Shown: in pieces, positions 54,001 through 57,409 of the stretch | Layout of the letters: every line of letters starts with the position of its first letter | How positions within the stretch are numbered: position 1 is the first letter of the stretch | NCBI GenBank assembly: GCA_041749275.1 | Contig: JBGTBQ010000181.1 | Span: 1-57,409 of the forward strand | Length of the DNA: 57,409 nt | Direction: 5' to 3' | From: JBGTBQ01 sp041749275 | Lineage (GTDB): Bacteria; Acidobacteriota; Blastocatellia; Pyrinomonadales; Pyrinomonadaceae | Made by a program: the position numbers and the translations under genes | Notes under the pieces: generated by a model | Databases searched by the model: none | The model's input: the letters and a program-made list of their open reading frames with translations, nothing else | Told to the model about the DNA's origin: nothing

Positions 54001-55942
54001 TATAGAAATTCGCGCCGTTGACGATCAGACTCTCCTTCGCGCGGCCAGTCACGATCAGCTCGCCCTCGGAAAGAAACGCCAAATCGCCGCTGTCAAACCA
54101 ACCGTCGTCGCGAAAGACCGCACGAGTGGCGGCCTCGTCCTGATAATAACCAGCGGATACCGCGTCCCCGCGGATGTACAAACGTCCGATCCTGTGTTCC
54201 GGCAGCGTGTCGCCTTGCTCGTCCACGATTTTGATCGTGACGCCGGGAATTGGAGGCCCCAGACTGATAAACGGAATCGCGTCAGGGTGCCCGGCATCGA
54301 GCATCACTAGCTCGCCGTGCAGCGAATTGCGACCGACGTTGAAGACCCGCAAACTCACCTGTTCGCGCGGTTGAAAATACGTAATGCCTGAGCCTGTTTC
54401 GGCCATGCCGAACGCCGGCTGTATCACAGACTTGTTCAGTCCGTAAGGAGCCAACTGTTCGAGGAATCTGTCGACCACCTTCAACGAGACCGACTCGCCG
54501 GCCGTCAGCAGCGTCTTCAGGCAGGATAAGTCCCATGCGTGATCCTGATTCTTTTCCAGTGCGTGACTGACCAGCGAGTAAGCAAAGTTCGGCGCCCAGC
54601 TATGCGTACCGCGAAACCGGTGGATCAACTCCAACCACCGCAGTGGCTTCGCAAGCACATACTCTTTCGGCACATAAACCATCGTGCACCCGGTCGGTAC
54701 GCAGCGCAGGTGCCAATCGGAAAGGCTGCCGATGTGATCGAGCGGGAGCCAATTGATGACGACATCGTTTGATCCCCAACCGCAGAGTTGGTTGACGCCC
54801 GCCGCCCGCTGAAGTATGCAGCGATGCGTGAGCATGACTGACTTCGGCGTCCCGGTACTTCCCGAGGTGAGGTTGAAAAATGCCACGTCATCGGGCTGGG
54901 CCGCGTGGTATCTTCCGTCGGGCGCCTGCTCGCGGAGCGACTCAAGCTTGATCAACTTCCCGGCATCCAACTCGCTCGCCAGCTCGGTCGGGTCACGCGT
55001 CGGCGACACTACCACCCACGGGCAGCCGAGCGCTTCCCAGACTCGGCACAACTGCTGGAATTCGCGGTCGGACTCGTGATATGCCTTGGGAACCGCGGCG
55101 ATGACCGGCACGAAACCGCCCAAGACGCATCCCCAAAAGGCTTCGAGAATCTCGTCATTGCCGACTAACTGGAAGATGACTTTTTCACCGGCCTTGACGC
55201 CCGCGGCGCGTAATCCGCCGAGAATGCGTTCGCCGCGCCGGAGCAATTCACCATAGCTCAACCTGTGGTGTTGGCCGTCATCGGCGACAATGATTATGCG
55301 TTCACCCGGTTCGCGCTCCGCCGTCTGTCTTAGCGCCTCGACCAGAGTCGGCGGCACCGCATAAAGCGGATCGCGCGTCGCGCCCGCACGGCAGGCGAGC
55401 GGACGAGGCAGGCCCGGATTCTCGCGGGTAGCCGGCTCGCGCGAACGGAGTAACAGATCACGAATCGCGGGCGACTGTAACGCCTTCCATTGCGGCAACA
55501 GGTTCGAAAGGTGTAAGCGCGGCGCCGCCGAGTCTCGCTGGCGGGCGACCACCTCCACCCTGCCGATTTCCGGCAGGCGCGCTAAGGCAGACTCCCACTT
55601 GTCGAGCAATTCCTGATCGACGACTTCAACCTTCCGCAAGACCTTCAGGTCAACATATCCCTCGTCGTCCAACGCCAAAGCGGATACCGGGATCAGCTCC
55701 ACGGTACACTGCGCCAAAGCGGAGACTTCGCGCTCCAGCCTTTGCAGACGGTCGCCATTCACCGGCCCGTTCGGCACCACCCATGCCGCGAGAATCGGGC
55801 CTTTCGGCGCGGGCTCGCGGACCGAAACTTCACAGGTTTCAATCGCCGAATCATGGAGCAACGCCGAGCGGACAGCGGCCAACGTAGGGGCGAGGTCAGC
55901 TTCATCAACGCTTTGTCGAGGTTGGGGGTTCTGAACTATCAT
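45095..55942 (-). CDS. Gene A: loading module plus first PKS module (ligase-KR*-MT-PCP-KS-AT-DH-KR-ACP)
   Basis: About 3615 aa, first protein of the line. Residues 17-140 resemble a stray ANL C-terminal subdomain. A full ANL acyl ligase follows (190-740; LTSGSTGTPKS about 360, WLPLDHIG, and SPIGKLL with the catalytic Lys about 730); it is not an amino-acid A domain. A KR-like region (760-1190) has GGLDGVG but its Tyr and Asn positions read Ser (VGAISAAASYV), so it looks inactive. A methyltransferase like PRMTs (1290-1600, VVVEVGTGKEAIL, SEIVGPIGGCEG) precedes a degenerate A10 (LTAQGEIDRDLLP) and a PCP (LGGHS, about 1705). Then KS (1778-2214, TACSTTL), AT (2305-2600, GHSVGQY, HAFHS, malonyl), DH (2680-2980, HRVFEAVITP, LLDGALQ), KR (3000-3440, LLDD B-type, YSAAN) and ACP (GMDSL, about 3520). 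A phenylacetyl-type starter is inferred from the product match. Start: ATG 55942 with GGAG 11 nt upstream; a TTG at 55981 with no Shine-Dalgarno is the alternative. Confidence 0.9.
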   Translation of the reverse strand: MIVQNPQPRQSVDEADLAPTLAAVRSALLHDSAIETCEVSVREPAPKGPILAAWVVPNGPVNGDRLQRLEREVSALAQCTVELIPVSALALDDEGYVDLKVLRKVEVVDQELLDKWESALARLPEIGRVEVVARQRDSAAPRLHLSNLLPQWKALQSPAIRDLLLRSREPATRENPGLPRPLACRAGATRDPLYAVPPTLVEALRQTAEREPGERIIIVADDGQHHRLSYGELLRRGERILGGLRAAGVKAGEKVIFQLVGNDEILEAFWGCVLGGFVPVIAAVPKAYHESDREFQQLCRVWEALGCPWVVVSPTRDPTELASELDAGKLIKLESLREQAPDGRYHAAQPDDVAFFNLTSGSTGTPKSVMLTHRCILQRAAGVNQLCGWGSNDVVINWLPLDHIGSLSDWHLRCVPTGCTMVYVPKEYVLAKPLRWLELIHRFRGTHSWAPNFAYSLVSHALEKNQDHAWDLSCLKTLLTAGESVSLKVVDRFLEQLAPYGLNKSVIQPAFGMAETGSGITYFQPREQVSLRVFNVGRNSLHGELVMLDAGHPDAIPFISLGPPIPGVTIKIVDEQGDTLPEHRIGRLYIRGDAVSAGYYQDEAATRAVFRDDGWFDSGDLAFLSEGELIVTGRAKESLIVNGANFYNSEIETVVQEVAGVSASFCAACAVWPESSAGEKLAIFFHTPAAEDSHLQELLGNIRKTLARRLGLKPDFLLPIAKEDIPKSPIGKLLRSRIAERFNRGDFADVLRRVDLLTANENTMLDWFFRKLWRRKQRRAADSHPTSATTLLLLSETAASKAVGAAWQGGGTRCIRLERDDQFSSIAEDLYRLAPAEYDDYHRLLRTLRARGCFPERIVHCWNHGPANDRDGEPRSDNSLHTSALDLLALVRALNDSKEADQAIRLDVLTSGSQIVSADDSLAAERGVISGLLKTIAAEYPWLACRHVDAPDDLHLVSALVEEFTADPSDHEIALRVDGRFVPRLEQVSFDDKSGPFPLKDGGRYVIHGGLDGVGVEITRYLASRHSARVLLLGDSTRREYAGPEVNPSAGVTVEYYRHPDELPERIAEFERREGELDGIIHLSGLYRERALSDETPEELDRVLAGDIRGCLRLCAIARSRPSTLFISFTSANGFFGGATVGAISAAASYVTALTDELRAEETVRCYNFAWSLWSHVADNLSDDATPIARASGFYPVSLREGLYAFLAGLRLGPGSYLIGLDARHRRVGAMLDRKPEALLQPVVCFSAPTLIARDALAALEVRDRYGNSSRAKFQQLQEPASTRRTQLELWPSVAEYFVYDDLLYHALAHDERRNHSYKVAIRQTVRDQVVVEVGTGKEAILARFCVEAGARKVYAIEIGDEAFRDASALVAKLGLQDKIEMIHGDATEVTLPELADVCVSEIVGPIGGCEGAAVLINDARRFLKPDGVMLPARSVTKIAATTMPDSLLMNPGFNEVPGSYASRIFNEIGRPFDLRLCVKNFDGTQLISGVAVFEDLDFNKPIPLEETHSIEMVVEKDARFDGFLVWLNLHTITGEVIDILEYEYCWLPVFLPVFDSGVRVSTGDRINATIERRLCDNGLNPDFRIRGRLLRTSGETVEFAHDSLHHEAPYRGTPFYDRLFSRAPSGLYMDGYQRELYRNLGEMPLTAQGEIDRDLLPVAGRAGAGREAYVAPATATERKIAGIWQEILEIGQVGLHGNFFELGGHSLLLVQMHERLRDEFESPVTLVDLFKYPTVSSLAQFLDSGHELNATAATLGRIQAERRRSRRSSAEDETDIAVIGMSCRFPGADDVETFWDNLARGVESITFFSDEEIVRSGIDARTARDPNYVKASSVLSDIAGFDPDFFGLSTREAVLMDPQQRLFLECAWEVLEDAGYDPLSYPGLIGVYAGASMNTYLLNQVYPNRGTLDTRDDLGVTTLDSLGGFQLMIGSDKDYLPTQVAYRLNLRGPAVNVQTACSTTLVTIHLACRSLLDGECDMCLAGGASVKVPQKAGHLFQDGMIVSPDGHCRAFDARAQGTIFGSGVGIVALKRLREAVADGDHIYAVIKGTAINNDGGAKVGYMSPSGDGQASVAAEALAVSNVSAESITYVEAHGTATELGDPIEIVGLNQAFRGERPRPRTCAVGSVKTNVGHLQIASGVAGFIKTALALYHAQIPATLHFEKPNPAIDFDNTPFYINTELTDWQAPNGKRLAAVNSLGIGGTNAHVILEEAPRRTDGGNELNRLGHVLTLSGKNEAALWQHVARYVEHLGRHPALEAGDVCFTANAGRHHFDYRLAVSGRTTADLRHALAEKLRQHQEGGAPVVPVAGAEPRVVFLFTGQGAQYAGMCRELFETHPTFRRTIERCQEILGGILDVPLLHVLYPERDGATNGREDLINQTAYTQPALFAVEYALAELWRSWGIEPAACLGHSVGQYVAACVAGVFSLEDGLALVAERARLMQALPERGAMAMVHAHRNEIATLLACSEGQVSVAAVNSPTNTVISGSQGALEEVLSRLDAAGIKWQRLATSHAFHSRVVEPMLDEFEKRAATVTLSPARVPVISNHDGLPAGDEIATPAFWRRHAREPVRFMDGIKHLERLGHSLFVELGPHPALLSLARETWTGPDAKWLPSCRRNRSDWDSLLASVSELHVLGCKIDWQGFDRDYRRQRVRLPTYAFQRRRCWLEAPAREASLEGTSQSESRRSAKTSGHPLLGRRIRSAVTLYESELGVGAPVWLNDHRVFEAVITPAAATLEMVLAAATKHFKTSAATIEDVAILHPLIIPSAGRCTVQLILDPGEGETAAFRILALDESSGEEEWTLHMSGKVSASSRLPLGSSQNGHSRRQPSGAVPGHQWYEQCREWGADFGAAFFSLDWFQRSRDATHSSISIPAHLADDDGYCFHPILLDGALQTAVASLPEGGVHLPLSFDRLEIRSTPARRAFCTVHQRESLGSATTQVDVELVDDRGALLARIVGLTLRRASRETIGDTPAKAADRYHVAWESAELTPVATAPPETARRYLVISDCKAAAESVVERLRRHGAFCTVGLQTTSFEHSSADEFSLNLDRPDDIRKLLDAVAKGGRLDAVLFLSLAAGATDTDAAPDLAERDCVRLLNFVQAAAQLEVVNGPSFCVVTRGAQPVDNPAESVDPAKSALWGMANVISLEHSEWRTLLVDLGLSRWEQDLKFVVDEVLARSSASADENGERVAYRAGRRHVARLVPSVTTPRDEQFTIRGDACYLITGGLGGVGLKLAQWLAEQGAGTIVLAGRRPSEESAEPELQKLGQSRARIIIEQLDVTDEGQVASLVARINSEIAPLRGLIHAAGLLDDAIIMRQRAEQFVRVLQPKTRGAWNLHVQTRHLALDFFLLCSSMASVTGSPGQSNYSAANAFLDGLAWYRRERGLPALSINWGQWDGVGLSAQGDARNRWQLEGFGKLTVAQAISHLNALIRSTAVQVGVSTIEFSRLPGLFQRLPLLRAFDRPKAEPEQGSQLFRDRLDAAPAGRRRALLDKFVQENVAAVLGVEARELTDRRAGFSSLGMDSLATLELRNRLQAGLRESLPAALAFHYPSVETLINFLATGLIKDDDATNDEPARVAPEQPAGQSHSRSDLAKLLAERMAALKDTLDRPNDD

Positions 55943-56146
55943 CTGGCCGGGCACTCCAGTGACGCTGATATCGTCCGGCAATAAGGTCGGGTGTTAGCCT
56001 GCCGTAATGAGCGGGTACGAGTCGTATGATTAGCCGACGAAGCCACGGTCAACTGAAGCTGGCGTCTACTGTCAACAGAGTGTGCATCTATCCCCCATTT
56101 AGTAGACACCGAGATAAGACCTTCTTCGAGCCTCACGCGGCCTGTT
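55943..56146 (-). promoter_or_regulatory. Leader region of the synthetase operon
   Basis: This 200-bp stretch must carry any promoter for the 55-kb operon. A perfect TTGACA lies at 56075-56070, and a second TTGAC (in TTGACC) at 56052-56047, 23 bp further on. I see no convincing -10 box at 16-18 bp from either. CTGT-TG-ACAG around the first box is a small palindrome. GTCTACT (56064-56070) and AGTAGAC (56101-56107) are a 7-bp inverted pair. The upstream half is probably the end of a decayed insertion sequence, so transcription of the operon may start in IS-derived DNA. The exact promoter is not identified. Confidence 0.3.
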
Positions 56147-56414
56147 TCAACCGCGCTCGATAGCGCGCTCCTCCTCCAACTGCTTGACCTTCTGCCTCAG
56201 CTCGAAGTTCTCTTGTTCCAGAGGCGTGCGTTGCCCATGCCCACGAAACGCATCCGCGCCTTCCGTGCGCGTCGCCTTTATGGCAGCGCGACAAAGTCCA
56301 CGGCGAGATGCCTAAACTCTGCGCCACGTCAGAGTTCGTCCTACCTTGCTTGGTGATGAGTCGAATGGCTCCTTGCTTGAACTCTTTGGTGAACTGTTTT
56401 CGCTCTTTCATCAT
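56147..56414 (-). pseudogene. IS3-family transposase OrfA, frameshifted and truncated
   Basis: The reading frame begins MKERKQFTKEFKQGAIRLI and continues to LGISPWTLSRCHKG, the helix-turn-helix of IS3-family OrfA proteins that binds the element ends. One extra base near 56280 breaks the frame. In the next frame the expected continuation TEGADAFRGHGQRTPLEQEN followed by the leucine-zipper part LRQKVKQLEEERAI is present, ending at a TGA (56149-56147), shortly before such proteins normally stop. No orfB with DDE residues follows. GGAGG stands directly before the ATG. The gene is not functional as read and is unrelated to the biosynthetic operon except as a sign of past transposition at its upstream edge. 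Confidence 0.75.
56152..56167. repeat. Short perfect inverted repeat at the orfA break point
   Basis: CGCGCT-CGAT-AGCGCG, two 6-bp arms with a 4-nt loop, lies exactly where the OrfA similarity ends. It could have favoured the deletion, or be chance. Confidence 0.4.
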
Positions 56415-57098
56415 GCCTCCATTATAGGCTCTTCGCTATTTCGTGTTGGTAATTCCCCCCCCAATCGTGGATGACCCGGAAATACAGCTCCGCCGACGGC
56501 CAGAGGAAAACCCTCCCCTTTTTTAACTGCCTGAGACGGTTAGAGTAAAGGCAACTCAGAGAGAACGCGAGAGCGGCGGCAAAATGACGACCCCCCTGCT
56601 GACCGCGAGGAAGGCCCCATGGCGCGGGTAAAGTTACCCACTCAAAACAGCGAGGAACCCCATTATATCGGTTGAGGCGGAGGCTCTGAAGAGTCTTATT
56701 TCACCCTCTACTTTTTGGGGTAAGGTTCACGTCACTGGGCTAAACCTTGTGCCGCATGCGACGGAACTTACCACAGTCAAAAGTTCATAACAGGCTCCAG
56801 ACAATTTCGCTGTTATACTCGGCCATCCTACGCTATGATGAGACAGCCGACACAATTCTGCTTCGCCGGTCTTTCACCTCATAGCTTGCATCCTGTGCAC
56901 TTTCACCACTGGAGCCATACGAAATTGTCGAGTTGTGGAGGGGGGCAGAAACGCAGTCACTACGCATCCCGGTTCATGTCTCGCTAAGGGCATAATAGCG
57001 ACGGGACGCAGTTGCTTCTTTGAGGATCAGAGTCTTCCCCAAGCAACACCGTGAACTAGCCTCTCAAGCGCCCAGAGTCTCCTCCACAGCAGGACTAA
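56415..57098. other. Non-coding flank without a recognisable gene
   Basis: This 680-bp stretch has lower G+C than the operon, stops in all frames, and no open frame longer than about 50 codons. The part around 56580-56660, with GGTAAAGTTACCCACTC, looks like spacer DNA of a decayed mobile element, but I cannot name one. TATACT (about 56815) and TATGAT (about 56834) resemble -10 boxes without a good -35. I see no RNA gene. Confidence 0.5.
56800..56929. repeat. 130-bp stretch bounded by 10-bp inverted repeats
   Basis: GACAATTTCG at 56800-56809 is the exact reverse complement of CGAAATTGTC at 56920-56929. GGCTCC (56793-56798) and GGAGCC (56911-56916) form a second inverted pair close by, but in shifted order. 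No target-site duplication flanks the pair. It could be a MITE-like relic in a flank that already holds IS debris, or coincidence. Confidence 0.3.
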
Positions 57099-57317
57099 TG
57101 TCAAGACCTTTTATTCGAAGGGAGTAATCGGTCAGTCAGCTTTGGGTCACAAGCCGAAGAAGGAGCGAAAACACGTGAAGTGTTGATGAGCGTGATGCAA
57201 ACATTGATGAAGAGGGTCGCAGACCCCAGACAGAAATTCAAAGCGGTGTTGGATCACCTCGCCTTGCACGCGGAAGGCAAAGTAACTGAACTATTGTTCC
57301 ATGTAGATGACGGTTAG
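57099..57317 (+). pseudogene. Probable C-terminal fragment of a transposase (IS66-like)
   Basis: The frame opens after a stop at 57096-57098 and reads 72 codons to TAG at 57315-57317. It contains SFGSQAEEGAKTREVLMSVM and then FKAVLDHLALHAEGKVTELL. The pattern GSQSxxGAxTxEVLMSVxxTL near a C-terminus recalls IS66-like transposases, from memory of the family. There is no good start codon at the upstream end and no catalytic DDE part, so it is a truncated remnant if it was ever a gene. An ATG at 57186 could also give a 43-codon small ORF. Confidence 0.4.
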
Positions 57318-57360
57318 AGTTGATGGGCACAGAGAAGTCCAAGACTGCTGGCAAACGATG

Positions 57361-57409
57361 ATGAGGCTGACGAAAGTTTATCGCTTTGAAAGCTTTGCTG
57401 CCGCTGCGG
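57361..57409 (+). CDS. Possible start of a plus-strand gene, cut by the window edge
   Basis: Two adjacent ATGs (57358 and 57361) open a frame reading MRLTKVYRFESFAAAA up to the edge. There is no clear Shine-Dalgarno, and sixteen residues are too few to name a family. Reported only so the edge is not taken as empty. Confidence 0.2.
   Translation, partial: MRLTKVYRFESFAAAA

Larger units (their letters stand above)
56080..56460 (-). mobile_element. Internally deleted IS3-family element (remnant)
   Basis: An IS3-type orfA fragment (56147-56414) is followed almost at once, in its reading direction, by GGTGTCTACTAAATGGGGG (about 56113-56095). This recalls the G-rich GTGTCTAC terminal repeats of some IS3-family elements. 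The other edge, near 56440-56460, has a run of Gs and AATTACCAACACGAAATAG, only loosely matching the inverse of the first end. The reading is an element that lost the whole orfB catalytic part by internal deletion. The boundaries are approximate and no target duplication was found. Confidence 0.4.

Noticed and set aside
55982..56146. Full sigma70 promoter for the operon based on TTGACA at 56070-56075
   Set aside because: Seventeen bases downstream the sequence is TTGACC and no TATAAT-like hexamer is found at 15-19 bp, so I list only the region, not a promoter.
56421..56426. Perfect TATAAT box before the IS3 orfA fragment
   Set aside because: It lies 6 bp before the GGAGGC-ATG, so transcription would begin at or after the start codon, and the -35 match at 17 bp is poor. 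Probably chance, in front of a dead gene anyway.
1..57409. CRISPR arrays, tRNA or rRNA genes
   Set aside because: No regularly spaced repeats and no cloverleaf or rRNA-like stretches were noticed. Repetition in the window comes from homologous PKS/NRPS domains.

Overview
The window is almost entirely one giant minus-strand operon for a hybrid polyketide-nonribosomal peptide assembly line, read from about 55.9 kb down to position 406. A divided-off, minus-strand tryptophan-halogenase-type gene is cut by the left edge. Coding DNA is G+C rich (about 60% by eye). The last 1.5 kb on the right is poorer in G+C and holds only insertion-sequence wreckage.

Order of synthesis, read from the domains: gene A (45095-55942) has an ANL acyl ligase, an inactive-looking KR, a PRMT-like methyltransferase and a PCP as loading module, then KS-AT-DH-KR-ACP. 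Gene B (33753-45092) has KS-AT-DH-cMT-KR-ACP and KS-AT-KR-ACP. Gene C (24694-33756) has KS-AT(dead)-ACP-aminotransferase-luciferase-like monooxygenase, then C-A(Asn-type)-PCP. Gene D (21548-24682) has KS-AT-ACP. Gene E (9186-21551) has C-A(Gly)-N-methyltransferase-PCP, C-A-PCP-E and C-A(Gly)-PCP. Gene F (406-9189) has a TubC-type docking domain, C-A(Gly)-PCP, KS-AT-KR-ACP and TE.

Taken colinearly, this predicts an arylacyl starter plus four malonate units ending in a 3-amino-2-hydroxy acid, then Asn extended by malonate without reduction (a pyrrolidone precursor), N-methyl-Gly, a D-amino acid, Gly, and Gly extended and reduced (4-amino-3-hydroxybutyrate, GABOB), with TE release. That is the residue order of the microsclerodermin/pedein cyclic hexapeptides (APTO-type beta-amino acid, pyrrolidone, sarcosine, D-Trp, Gly, GABOB). 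These antifungal compounds are known from lithistid sponges and from the myxobacteria Sorangium, Jahnella and Chondromyces. A halogenase beside it fits the chlorotryptophan congeners. I am confident of the pathway class. I give no msc gene letters because I cannot verify them here.

The organism cannot be fixed from the sequence. Docking and linker style recalls myxobacteria and cyanobacteria, but the G+C looks lower than that of Sorangium (about 70%), so another lineage or a symbiont is possible. Functions expected for such a product but absent from the window are the C4 hydroxylase, any tryptophan C2 tailoring, a phosphopantetheinyl transferase and export. They may lie beyond the left edge with the halogenase.
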